Assembly (NCBI GenBank): GCA_024364735.1
Contig: JAGFNQ010002300.1
Coordinates: 499,453 to 563,452, forward strand
DNA from: Boesenbergia rotunda
Taxonomy: Eukaryota; Streptophyta; Magnoliopsida; Zingiberales; Zingiberaceae
Direction of reading: 5' to 3'
Length of the DNA stretch: 64,000 bases
A program made the translations under genes and the position numbers. Positions 42,713 to 53,455 of this stretch are shown piece after piece (position 1 is the first letter of the stretch; the number at the start of each line of letters is the position of its first letter). A model generated the notes under the pieces. It did not search any database, was not told where the DNA came from, and worked only from the letters and a program-made list of their open reading frames with translations.

Positions 42713-43452
42713 TGTTCCGGAAGGAATCGACGTCGACGGCCAGTCACCAAGGTTCAGCCCATGCGAGCATTGACTCTAGAGGAAGAACTCACACCCTGTG
42801 AGATTAATATGAGAGTTAGGGGAACACGCTGGAGGTTGTCTGGCGGAGCGCACTCTGACGCTCAAGTCAGTGCCTCGATCCAGGAGATGAAGAGAAGGTG
42901 AAAGGAAAGATATGCGTTAAGTAGAGAGAGCCTAACCCTCTTACCGGAGGGGTTGGAGTACCTTTTATACCTACGGTGGCTGTTTCATGAGTCTTCACGA
43001 TCTTTGCCACGCCTCCCAATTGTCGGTTACAGGATAACCTTTGTAACGGCCCACACCGTCATTAAGTTCGGACCGTTGCAATAATTATGGGTCATGATGA
43101 CTCCGCGATAAGGAGTGATGGTTATCCGCAGATCCGAAGAAAGGGGGACCGTTACTTGAGGCCGGATACTTCTTGGGTTCCGCTTCCTCGAGGTGCTCTC
43201 GGGGTCTTCTGGCCCGGGGGGTCCCGAGCATTCCGCTTTCCCGAGGTGGTCTCGAGGACTCGCTTCCCGAGGTAATCTCGGGAGTGCGTCCTCTGATTCA
43301 AACTCCGGGGTGTGTCTACCCGTGGGGGGTCCCGGGGGATCCCCTTCCCGAGAAGGTCTCGGGAGCTCCGAAAAGAGAGTCGTTCTGACTCGTTATATTT
43401 TACCACATAACTTCTTCAGTCCACGTGTCAGACATGGGGTACTCAATCCCAT
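42713..43452 (-). mobile_element. Element C 5' LTR, ~740 bp
   Basis: Minus strand from TGGATGGGATTGAG-like start at about 43452 to GGAACA at 42713. A TATA box (ggtataaaagg) lies at 42961-42971 on the minus strand. The U3 half matches the truncated LTR at 29885-30252. Confidence 0.75.
42961..42971 (-). promoter_or_regulatory. TATA box of element C LTR
   Basis: Minus strand ggtataaaagg, about 300 bp before the gag ATG. Confidence 0.65.
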
Positions 43453-45176
43453 CCAAGTGTGCTAACGTAATCCTTACTCATCTTCTTATCAAGATTAATT
43501 AATGCAGTGGTAAAGGCTTAAGGTGGATTCACAAAGAATCATGATTTGATCCTCAACAGGAATACGCACATCCTCTATTTCTGGCGGAGCAGCTGTGCAA
43601 TGTTGCATCCAAGTGGGAACAATGCTTTGTAAACCCAAGGGCAGTATAGGCTACGTACCCTACAATGATGGACACACTAAAATTAAACAAAAAAGATTAA
43701 CTAATGATTTGTCCTTATAACTTTGATGAGATATTGAGCACCTCCCCCACTTTTGTCAATAACAAGCGAGAGAATCCTCTAATCCACCATCCTTACCATC
43801 AGAGATGGCATTAAACAATTCCATGCATGCATCAAGGTGGGATTACAGGAAAGACAGAGCCTGAAACCTTATCATTTAGTGCTGGGTGATATATCGCATA
43901 AGCATCAAACAGCTAAGCATGCTCACTAAAGCAGCATCCACTAGAAGAAGGTGATCGATGAATTTACTTTGCATAATGCTGAAACAAAGCAAGATCTAAA
44001 AGTAATACCCCTGCCCGCTTGTGTTATCCACGTTGTGGCAGATGCATTCTCCAAATTCAAGCAATGCCTCTAAAACCATGTGGATCAAACAGGAAATCGT
44101 GATGGTGTCCTTTTCGCTCCCTCCGGCTACTTCTCTTCCTCTTCCTTCGGAACGGTAGTGGAGCCTGTCCTCTAGTGTGTTTGATATCTTATTCTTGTGA
44201 ATTGAGGCACGCCACGTCGGGGACTGGCGTGACTTCTCCGATGGTCAAGTCCGCAACGAACTAAAGTGAGAGTCTGACGGGCACGCACGAGAGAGCTCGA
44301 AGAAAATGAAGATAGATGTCTTTACGTGAGAGAAGAAAACCATACTTTCACTTATTATTGTGAAATTTTATATAGCCGCGGGTGCAGAAGACCCACATAA
44401 ATTGCTACACGAGCCCTAGAAAAGTTGCGTGGATGACCGCAAGAGAGAGGCGGCATCCACCGGTCAACTACACAAGCGGGTCATTGCGTTGGGGGTGACA
44501 ACCATTGGTCCGTATTCCTGGTGTTATTTGGTCGTTAGTTCAACGTCGTTTTTAGATAAACAATTTTAATGTGGTCGATTTTGTGTCAAGGACTATCGGA
44601 GAATGGATTAGGGAGAACCCGCTCGACTAATCCTTGTCGTCCAGGAATCACTATGGCCGCGTGGATGGCTTAATGGGATTCTGTTGTTGCGGAGGGCGTC
44701 GGCCTAGCATACGTGACCATGATAGGAGTAATGACCTAATTGGGTTTAAATGGGCCACATCACATCGATTAAACTAGAATGGGACACGGTATATCAGTTT
44801 GAGTTGAGAACCATATGAGGCAAAATTTTTACCGGCTCATTTGTAAAAAGCTGTTTACTTAGCATGTTAAAATTATATTATCCTATGGATATCTAATTGT
44901 CTCAACATAATCACCTTTCATTATAATATTAAAATTATGTTAATTACATATTATTTATTCAACATCAAAGTTGACGAACAAATAAACATATTCATCTGAA
45001 AATATTTTTTTAAAGAAATTGATCAAAAATCCATCACACAAACTGTTGATGACAATTTTATTAAGAAATTTCAATGCATTCATTAAAAATCAAAAAAAGA
45101 AAATCGAAGACTTACTAAAATCATACAATCCGTAATTTAAATGGATCATATTTTAGGATCCATTTGAAATGCTACT
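43453..45176. other. Low-copy-looking intergenic DNA
   Basis: No recognised gene. Two short minus-strand frames look coding-like in composition: about 43495-43650 and 43883-43980. They are 30-50 codons, lack recognisable motifs, and could be exon remnants or chance. A TATA-like ggctatataaaa lies on the minus strand at 44375-44386. The rest is AT-rich. Confidence 0.4.
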
Positions 45177-45179
45177 TTA

Positions 45180-45535
45180 TACTATGTTTGGAAGGGAAGG
45201 AATTGAAATTTCTTTAGAAATTAGAATTCAATTTCATCCTTTGATAGTAATTTTCAGGAAGGAATTGCTAAGGAATTGAATTACAATTTCTTTCAAATCC
45301 TTCAAAATAAATTACAACTAAATACATATGATTTATAAAAGAAATTCATTTGAACATATTAAATTATCAAATCATCCTTTTACAAAACAAATTAAAATTG
45401 TTTCGACTTCATCTTCGCAGGATAAAATCGTAAAAATATAATAATTGAATTAAATTTAATTTAATTTTTATAATTTATTTTAAATATGAAAATTGAAATT
45501 CAAATTTCTTACTTAAAAGGTTTTCAAATATGGTA
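45180..45535. mobile_element. Tourist-like MITE, 356 bp, TSD TTA
   Basis: Ends TACTATGTTTG and, inverted, TACCATATTTG (9 of 11 bases alike), flanked by TTA at 45177-45179 and 45536-45538. TTA is the favoured target of PIF/Harbinger MITEs. Not coding. Confidence 0.5.
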
Positions 45536-45736
45536 TTATCTCTCACCTGTACGAATAGATTATCAAGCCCGTTCTGCACACTTGGCGGTCTCATTCAGAT
45601 GCCCTACTAGGCCCACCTTCGTTGCTAATGGCAAGGGCGGTGGATGCTTGGGTACGTCTTAATCGTGTTGGTGAAGTATCGCTCCTGAGATATCAGCTTC
45701 CGATGCGATAGCCGATAACGACAGCGGTGGAGAGAG

Positions 45737-45901
45737 ATGAAAGCGGCGGCGCGATATCCACCGGAGGCCGAGACTGACGACGGCGAAGAAGAAGGGGGAT
45801 GTTATGGCAGCGATAGATGCCCAAGGCCGAAGAACAAACTTTCGGGTTGGGCTTCTCTGTTGATTCCGCAGCCGGTGCTCTCATCTCATAGGTTCCATTA
45901 G
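45737..45901 (+). CDS. Small open frame, 54 codons, GC-rich
   Basis: An ATG-started frame in a GC-rich island (45560-46020) within AT-rich DNA. It begins MKAAARYPPEAETDDGEEE, has GCYGSDRCPRPKNK in the middle and ends with LLIPQP and a short tail. Purine-rich sequence (gagagag) lies before the ATG. Length, composition and the island suggest a real small protein or first exon of a host gene. I do not recognise a family. The opposite strand is also open (45693-45884), so chance is possible. Confidence 0.35.
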   Translation: MKAAARYPPEAETDDGEEEGGCYGSDRCPRPKNKLSGWASLLIPQPVLSSHRFH

Positions 45902-47097
45902 CGGGTTAGGCAGGCGTCTCAATCTCCGCTCCAGATCTTCTCATTCCCAATTTGATCCGCTCGTTTATTGTTTCCGCCGTGCAATCTTTTGTCTAGTTTC
46001 TTGTCCGTGGGGACGGTGGAGCATGATTCCTTATTCAGTTTGTCTGTCCTGTAGAATGTTTGAATGAATGACGCGGAAAGCATCCTGCTGTATCGCCATC
46101 TGTGCTTGAGACACGCCAGAGTTAATGGAGTTTGGGAGCTTCATGTGGTATCTATGATCTCCCCTGCTGGACTAGGGTTTGTGTTCCATCTCCAAAATTT
46201 TCAAATTTTCATGTGTTTACTGAAGGTTAGCGATGGCACTTAATAGGTTTTGCCAAATTTTCGTAGTATTTATCAAAGTTAAGATATCTTAATGTTAAAT
46301 TTTCAATATTCGATTTTGGTATATTCTCTATATCCCGGCGAGATACGGCGAGATAAACAATGAGAACTAGATTAATGTCATACTTCGAGCTTCATGAAAT
46401 GCTACTGGTTTGTGCCCATCCAGCTTTCGGCTATTAGACGAATTTGCATCTACCAGGTCTTGGTTATGGTTTAATCTTAGTAAAATCTTTTTATCAGTCG
46501 ATGATGGTGAATGTTTAGGCATCTTTGTCCATCCAGCTTTCGGCTGTTTGTTCAAGTGAAAGAATCAAGATGCCAATGGTGCTTGGTCTTTGCAAATTGA
46601 AGAAAATGGCATATTAGGCTCTATAATGTGTATATTTTAATTTAGGCATGGTGAGGCTATGATAAAGTTTGGGATGTGTTTGTCCAATGGAAGTAGCATA
46701 TATATCTGCAGGGGGTTGGTAAATATTGTTGTTATGAGAAAATTAAGTCAAATAGTTTAACTGAAGTCTGTAAAAGTAACATATATTGATTTTTTTTTTA
46801 TTTGATACTGAATGTGCTTTGATTTTTTGGACGTCTGTATAGATGTAAATTCTTGTGTTCCCTATGGTAATTTTCTCCGAGAATTATATTTATTAAGTAG
46901 TAAGATTGTTTGTGGACTAACTTCCCCATTATAGCAGCACATTAAGAGAAATAGCATAAAGGAATACAATGGTAGTGATTAAATTGCAAAATTTGTTATA
47001 TTAAAGTCTTTACTTGTCCGTTCATTTCATTGATTTATGGATTTGAGAGTCCATGTTGATGAATGATTATTGGTTTCTTTGAGTGGCCTCACTTCAG
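45902..47097. other. AT-rich DNA, probable intron or flank
   Basis: No coding exon found. A 16-bp motif catccagctttcggct occurs twice (near 46417 and 46540). It could be intron or upstream sequence of the Tim-like gene, whose first exon I could not find here. Confidence 0.4.
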
Positions 47098-47737
47098 GAT
47101 CTGGCTTAATGAAAGAAGAAAGGATTTAAGGGATCCTTAGCTGATGTGGGATCGTCCTCTAAGGTACCCTTACTGTAGTTATTTCAAATTTTCTGTTTTG
47201 GTTCCTAACTAGTACCTGCGCGGCTGTGCAGCATGCATAAGCTAAGTTTTTTAACTAGTGCACTCTTATGCTAGACATTTGCAGTTTTAGCTGGTGTTCA
47301 TAGTATCGCTGAATGCCTTCAAAAGAGATTCAGAGGAAAGGATGATGGTATGACACTTATAAAATGTTATTGAATAATTTCAGTCTACAGATTTTACATA
47401 ACCATGTTGCACAAGTCGCCATTTCAGAAGATACAGCTTCTTGCTTAGGTTCAATGTTTTGCTACAAAACAACATGGTAAACGAGCATAGTTGAACTTTC
47501 ATCAAAGTTTTAACTGAGGTCGAATTAGATTTACTGAAAATAGAGTAATTTTTATGCTAAAAAGTTCACATATATGTTATTTGGAGCCTAATTATCTTTA
47601 TAACCAAACTAGAAAACATTCATTATACAATATTTATCCCGTTGTTATGAACCTGGTGCAAGTTAACCAATAATTTCAGTGAAAGCCCATATGGTTATAT
47701 CTCGAGCATGTTTCAATGGCAGGTTCACCAGGAGTCC

Positions 47738-50700
47738 CAAGGTAGCTAGGATCGAGTGTTAAATCGTGGGATCGCACGATTCTACGAATCCACTCCTCGC
47801 CAGCGAGCTCGATCCCAGCTCCAGCTCGTCGTCAACGCCACGCCGTGAGATCGCCGAGCGAAAGCGTGGGATCGTGGGATCGCAGCGATTCCAGCGATTC
47901 GGACGATCCAAAAAAAAGAGATTAAATGTAAGTTACTTGCCTGATTTAGCCGAAAGCCCTAATTTCTCGCGACTTCTCCTGCCCTCACCCGTTGCCGCCG
48001 CAGTAATCGCCAGCGCCAGCCTTTGTCGAGCATATCGCCACCGCCATCTTCTTGCTGCGCCGCCACAAGCAGTCGCGAACTCGCGCCAGTCGCCGACGTC
48101 GCTCGCTCGCCTCAATCGCGCACTCGCGCCAGTCGCCGCCGTCTCCCGCTCGCCCGCCCGCTGCGTAAGTTTTATCTGTTTTTTTTCTCTTTTATTTCCG
48201 CCTGAGCCCGTTTCCGCCGATTTTTTTTTCTTTTGTTTTTTTCTTTTGTTTTCTTTTACTTTTTTTCCACCGCAGGCTTTTTCTTTTGTTTTCTTTACTT
48301 TTTTTTTCCGCCGGCAGTCTTTTTCTTTATTTTCTTTTTCTATTTTGTCCTTTTCCTCTCTTTATTCGAGTTCTGACATTTTTTTCCTTTTTATTTTTTT
48401 TCAGAATTTGTTTTTATTTTCGAAATTTAGGGTCAAATAATCTAGATGATAATTTATCTCTTATCTATATGTTTATATTATTTTCAGCTTATTTGCTATG
48501 GAAAGTTTTCAGAATACTGATGTAGGGGGCAATGGATGTTCTGGTGGAGGGGATAATAGAGGTTCTGGTTCAACTCCTCAATCTGAAAGTGGAAGTGTTG
48601 CTGGGTTTGAGAATGTATCAGTTAGAGGAAAAAAAGCTCCTAAGAATGCACCTGGAAATAGAAGTGATATAGGTTGGAATCATGGAATTTCTATTGATGG
48701 GAATACTAGAAAAATCAAATGCAAACACTGTCATAAGGAGATTACAGGGGGAGTTTATAGATTAAAACATCATTTGGCTGGAACTCAAAAAGATGTGGGA
48801 GCATGCACTTCTGTTAGTGATGAGGTAAGAAAACAAATGTGGGATATTGTGGTTGGTTTACAAAAAAATTTGATCATGAAATCAAGGGATAATGAGGAAG
48901 AATTAGCAGGAAATAATGATGAACAAATTCATCATTCTTCAATTGGTGAGAAAAGGAAGGGAAAAGAAATAGAGACTCCTGCAAGCCTATTCAAGAAAAG
49001 AGGAATTAGCACTCAAGCCACAATTAACACTATATTTAAGAAGAACTTAAGGGAGGAAGCATGTGAAGAAATTGCTTTATTTTTTTACAATAATGCCATA
49101 GCCTTTAATGTGGCAAGGAGTGAAGAATATGAGAAGATGTTTGAAAAGGTTGCTCGGCATGGAATAGGATTCAAACCACCTTCTTACACTGAGCTAAGAC
49201 TCAAATATTTGAAGAAAAAGGTAGATTCAACCATGGAGATGTTAGAGGAACATAAAGCTCATTGGAAGAAAACAGGTTGCACAATTATGACAGATGGTTG
49301 GACAGATAAGAGGAGGAGAACTATATTAAATTTTTTAGTGAATAGTCCTAAGGGGACTGTTTTCTTGAAATCTATTGATGCTTCACATATTTGCAAAACA
49401 GCTGATAAAATATTTAAGATGATAGATGATGTTGTTGAGGAAGTGGGTGAGGAGAATGTTGTGCAAGTTGTGACAGATAATGCAGCTAACTACAAAGCTG
49501 CGGGACAGATGTTGATGGAAAAGAGGAAGAAGCTTTATTGGACACCTTGTGCAGCTCATTGCATTGATTTGATGTTGGAGGATTTTGAGAAAAAGTTAGA
49601 GCTTCATAAAGAGACAATTGCCAAAGGAAGAAAAATTACAACTTACATTTATTCAAGGACTTCTCTCATTTCCGTATTACAATACCATACCAAAGGAAAA
49701 GATTTAGTGAGACCGGGCATGACTCGTTTTGCCACATCCTACCTCACTTTGGGTAGCCTTAATGAGAAGAAGAGTGCATTAATAAGAATGTTTACTTCGG
49801 ATGAATGGAAATCAAGTAAATGTTCCAAGACAAGGGATGAGAAGTTTATTGAAGCTGTTGTTTTAGATAGACTCTTTTGGAGGGACATTATTATTTGCTT
49901 GAGGGGTGCTTATCCTCTTATTCATGTGTTGCGCTTAGTGGATTCAGATGAGAAACCAGCAATGGGATATATTTACGAGGAAATGGATCGTGCTAAAGAA
50001 AAAATACAAAATGCTTTTCAAAGTGTTGAAAGGAGGTAAACTATTTAATTTGTCATTTCTAGATAATGTAGTTTAGTTTAATTTAATTACTTTAGTGGTT
50101 AATTCAATTTTTCTATTTTATAGCTATATGCCTTTATGGGAGATCATTGATGCAAGATGGGATAGTCAACTCCATAGGCCATTGCATGCTGCAGGCTACT
50201 ACCTTAATCCACAGTTACATTATGGTCCTACATTTAAGAGTGATTATGAAGTTAAAAGAGGACTATATGATTGTTTGGAGAAAATTGTGGGGGATCCAAC
50301 TGAAATTACCAAGATCGATGCTCAACTTGAAATTTCAAGAGTCGAGGTAAATTTTTTGGTAGGGAAGTAGCCAAGGCTGCCCTAAATACCAAAACTCCAG
50401 CACAATGGTGGGATTCTTATGGGGATGAGCATCCAGAGCTTCAAAGGTTTGCTATTCGTGTGTTGAGCTTGACATGCAGTTCATCGGGATGTGAGCGGAA
50501 TTGGAGTGCCTTTGAAATGGTAAATATTTTAAGTTTTAACCCATAACCATGATTTGTATTATATTTTACTTTTAGAATATTAGAGTTAGTTGTCAATTGC
50601 TATGGGTTGATTGCTATTACATTTGTTCAGGTTCACACAAAGAGGAGAAATCGTTTGAAGCAAAAAACTATGAATGATGTTGTTTTTGTGATGACCAATT

Positions 50701-51329
50701 CAAGATTGTCTAAGAAGAAGCAATCAAGAAATCCTATTGAGTATAATCTTGATGATTTGGACTCCGATGAAGAATGGATTGTGGAAAATGAGGATGCATT
50801 GGAAAGCTTAGAGGATTTGAATATCCCAAACGATTTTAACTTGGGTGTTGGGGAAGGTGGTGGTAGAGGTGGCGGCCCTTTGGAAGATTTGGAGATTCCT
50901 CCTCTAGATGATGATGACTTTGATGATCTTCTTCGAAGAGATGACAATGAACATGGTGGGGACCACCTAGCAGATGATGAATATGACGATCATAACGTTG
51001 ATGATTTGCTTTAGATGAGATTATATTAGTTTGGTTGTTTTCTTTATCAAAAACTTGTAGGCTTATTGCATTTTATGCTATGGTTTATGGATTATGACTT
51101 ATGAGTGTATGACTCATGGTTCTTGGACTATTTGCACTTTAAATTGAAGTTAAGTAAGTTGGTTTGGTTGTGACTTGTGACTATTTTTACTTATTTATGT
51201 CATATTATATGAAATATATGTGTGTGTGTTAATTCTGGTAGGATCTTACGATCCGTGTTACGATATCACGTTTTACGATTTTGCATTTCACGTCCGATCC
51301 CAGGTAAGATCTCGATCTTAGCTACCTTG
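47738..51329 (+). mobile_element. hAT DNA transposon, 3592 bp, TSD AGGAGTCC
   Basis: Terminal inverted repeats CAAGGTAGCTAGGATCGAG (47738-47756) and its counterpart (51311-51329) differ at one of 19 bases. They are flanked by a perfect 8-bp duplication AGGAGTCC (47730-47737 and 51330-51337). Subterminal regions hold repeated gggatcg / acgatt motifs, probably transposase-binding sites. It encodes one BED-type hAT transposase on the plus strand. Good ends and duplication point to fairly recent insertion. Confidence 0.95.
48498..51014 (+). pseudogene. hAT transposase, BED zinc finger, 3 exons
   Basis: DDE-type hAT transposase for cut-and-paste movement. Exons: 48498-50035, 50124-50519, 50631-51014, with gtaaa/tatag and gtaaa/ttcag introns. 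A 5' UTR intron (48165-48487) ends shortly before the ATG. Domains: BED finger CKHC...HHLAG (about residues 75-102), DUF659-like core with MTDGWTDKRRR (first Asp) and VVTDNAANYKAAG (second Asp), then the C-terminal dimerisation region with WWDSYGDEHPELQ and SSGCERNWSAFE (catalytic Glu), followed by a basic then acidic tail. In exon 2 the frame shifts at a T-run near 50350, cutting off the Glu and dimerisation domain. Otherwise it is open for over 500 residues, so the loss looks recent, or a sequencing error. Usual length for the family is 650-800. Confidence 0.85.
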
Positions 51330-51420
51330 AGGAGTCCTGCTTCAGAGTTGCCTCAGCTTTGGAACATTCTCATTTGTAATCTAGTAAACTTTGTACTCAA
51401 AACAAACAGAGCTGAGTAGT

Positions 51421-51827
51421 ATTTCCGAGAAGCTGCAATTGTGAAACACTGAGAATCACCTGATTTTTATCTCCTAACAACCGTCCCAACACTCGTCTAA
51501 GTTGTCTTGCAATGTTTGGTCACACATCATTATTCCCACCTTCCAATTTTAACCTATTTGTGAGCCTCATATAATTGATGCAGAATCCTACAACAGTTGG
51601 ATGTGAACGTACTTTTGGCTGCTCATTGATAAATCAATTTTTAGGAATGCACTAAAAGTCATGTATCCTTCGAAGAGAAGGTTTCTTACTAGTAGATAGA
51701 ACTTGCCTGGAATTATGCTCATGGAATCCTGTGGCAAGGTCATCCACAGGCAACGCAGTCTAGCCAAAGAAAGAAAAGTGCAAGATAAATCATAAATGCT
51801 TATTTGATTCGTCAAAGATATGATGGA
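51421..51827. other. Intergenic DNA
   Basis: Downstream of the Tim-like last exon. No gene or repeat recognised; possibly its 3' UTR or flank. Confidence 0.4.
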
Positions 51828-52615
51828 TAGGGTTGTAAATGAGTCAAATCTTAAGTGTTCACATCTGTTTAATAAGATAATTAAATTAAGATGAGTTTAA
51901 AATAAATTAAGTAGTTGAAATGATTATTTAATTTTGTTTTTATTTTTTTATTATGAATTTCAGCTTGTTCATTTAGATATTATTAAATTTTTAATTAAGT
52001 TAGTTTGATTGTTTAAAGTTTTTATATTTTATGTTTGTTTGATTAGTTATTGAGATTGATAATAGATATTTATTTGTTTATTTTGATTTTTTTAATAATT
52101 CAGATATCCATTTTTTTGACAGGTTTGACTTCGAAGTTTTTCACTAATCATTTGGATAAATCGGAAAACGCTCATGAAGGTCCATTTAGATGATTAATAT
52201 TTTTTTAGATTCGCTATTCACTGAAGGAAAAAATTCTCTGTAATACGGTGTTGCTGAGATTAGAATCTTAGACCTCTTAGTTATCTGTTGAAGAGTCTAA
52301 CTATGCATCATTTTCCTGGGAGTCATTTTGAAACATTCTTTATTTATTTAGCATAGAATTTAATTGAAGAACATAATTCACGAATATTATTCAGGTATGC
52401 TATTTATTAATATTGTTTATGAATATTATTCACGAACGTTGTTTATGAATATTAACGAGTTGAACATATATGTATTCAAGCTAATCATTTATTTTAATAA
52501 GTTGTTCAAACTTATTTATTCAATTGCTCTAGTGTGTATTGAATAAACATAAACAAGCTCTTATTAAGTCGAACAATAAGGTTGTTCACGAACATTTAGT
52601 TCATTTACAACCCGA
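51828..52615. mobile_element. hAT-type MITE, 788 bp
   Basis: Ends TAGGGTTGTAAATGAG and, inverted, TCGGGTTGTAAATGAA. The flanking octamers ATGATGGA (51820-51827) and ATTATGGA (52616-52623) differ at one base. Interior AT-rich with repeated gttcacgaa / gaatatt motifs. Related in terminus to the MITE at 52674. Confidence 0.65.
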
Positions 52616-52642
52616 ATTATGGAGCAAGAAGTCATTATTTAT

Positions 52643-53312
52643 TTTCTTCCAAATGGGGCATGAACTCTGGGATTAGGGGTGTAAACGAGCCAAGCCGCTC
52701 GCGAGTTATTCGGGTCTCGGTTCGATAGAAGCTCGTTCGAGCTCGTTTAATAAAGCTCGTTAATATTAACGAGCCAAACTCAAACTCAGCAGTATTCGGC
52801 TCGTTAGCTCGTGAACAGGCTCGTTAATAAGCTCGTGAGCTAGTTCGTAAAATATAAAATTAATATTTAACATTAAATATATAATTTTGACACTTTTACA
52901 TTTAATAAATATAAAATATCCAATAAAACTCATTTGTATGAATAAAATCATAGATTTTAGTAAATATTTTATATTTTTTAGAATATATAATTTATTTTTT
53001 TTAATAGATAGATGAATAATTTAATTAATAATTTATATTTGGTAAGTTCGTTTAGGGCTCGATTAGGCTCGAATATGCTCGCGAGCCATCACTATATTCG
53101 ATAAATTAAGCTCGAGCTCGGCTCGATAATAAACGAGTCAAACTCAAACTCTCAGGTATTCGGCTCGGCTCGGTTCGATTACAGCCCTATCTGGGATGTT
53201 GGACTTCTGAATCGCTTGTCGCGAGTACTTTCCAATTTACCCTAGCGGCCGGTGGAAAATTTCCGTGGGTCGGACTGATCGTCCGAGGTTGGAAAAATCT
53301 TGTTAATCGTAT
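52643..53312. mobile_element. Short retroposon (SINE-like), 17-bp TSD
   Basis: A perfect 17-bp direct repeat, aagaagtcattatttat, lies at 52626-52642 and 53313-53329. Without the MITE nested inside, the insert is about 150 bp. Variable long duplications point to LINE-type retroposition. Part of it (ggatgttggacttctgaatc) has a degraded relative near 55575. Pol III boxes are not clear. Confidence 0.5.
52674..53189. mobile_element. hAT-type MITE, 516 bp, TSD TCTGGGAT
   Basis: Ends TAGGGGTGTAAACGAGCC and, inverted, TAGGGCTGTAATCGAACC (15 of 18 alike), flanked by perfect TCTGGGAT (52666-52673 and 53190-53197). Subterminal repeats of gctcg(t/c)gag and cggctcg dominate; interior AT-rich. Non-coding. 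Confidence 0.85.
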
Positions 53313-53329
53313 AAGAAGTCATTATTTAT

Positions 53330-53455
53330 GCCTCCAATGTTATGGTGCGATGGTAAGAGGTGTGATGAGCTCCCTAGACAATGAGGGTTTAAATCTCATC
53401 CAAGGCACGTTACATCAAGGGAGTAGACTAAATCACGGTTTTGAACCGTTGGACT
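53330..53455 (+). other. Possible tRNA-derived SINE head
   Basis: gcgatggtaagaggtg (about 53347-53362) resembles a pol III A box, and gggtttaaatctca (53386-53399) a B box, at suitable spacing. No tRNA fold or A tail is evident. Adjacent to the truncated end of the copia remnant. Confidence 0.3.

Larger units (their letters stand above)
47098..51420 (+). pseudogene. Tim17/22/23-family (PRAT) gene remnant, interrupted by hAT
   Basis: Three exon remnants with fitting splice sites. Exon 47098-47163 (ttcag / gtacc) reads SGLMK..KGFKGSLADVG, with one extra G after ATGAAA that shifts the frame. Exon 47275-47347 (gctag / gtatg) reads TFAVLAGVHSIAECL...RGKDD. Exon 47723-47737, continued at 51338, reads GSPGVLLQSCLSFGTFSF. 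These match the order of plant Tim22-like preprotein and amino-acid transporter family proteins of organelle membranes, as I know them. The exon expected between RGKDD and GSPG is missing or degenerate (perhaps near 47400), and I found no exon for the N-terminus. The last exon is split by a hAT transposon and its continuation has two in-frame stops after SFVI. Family call fairly sure; function lost. Confidence 0.7.

Noticed and set aside
44371..44386. Minus-strand TATA-like box as a promoter
   Set aside because: No convincing gene lies downstream on the minus strand; kept only as a remark.
47766..48440. 224-codon frame ahead of the hAT transposase
   Set aside because: Begins with GTG, not ATG; it covers the terminal repeat, 5' UTR exon and the 5' UTR intron. 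The T-rich intron gives its Phe-rich tail.
50633..50947. 104-codon frame antisense to the hAT transposase tail
   Set aside because: Mirror of the acidic Asp-rich tail of the transposase.
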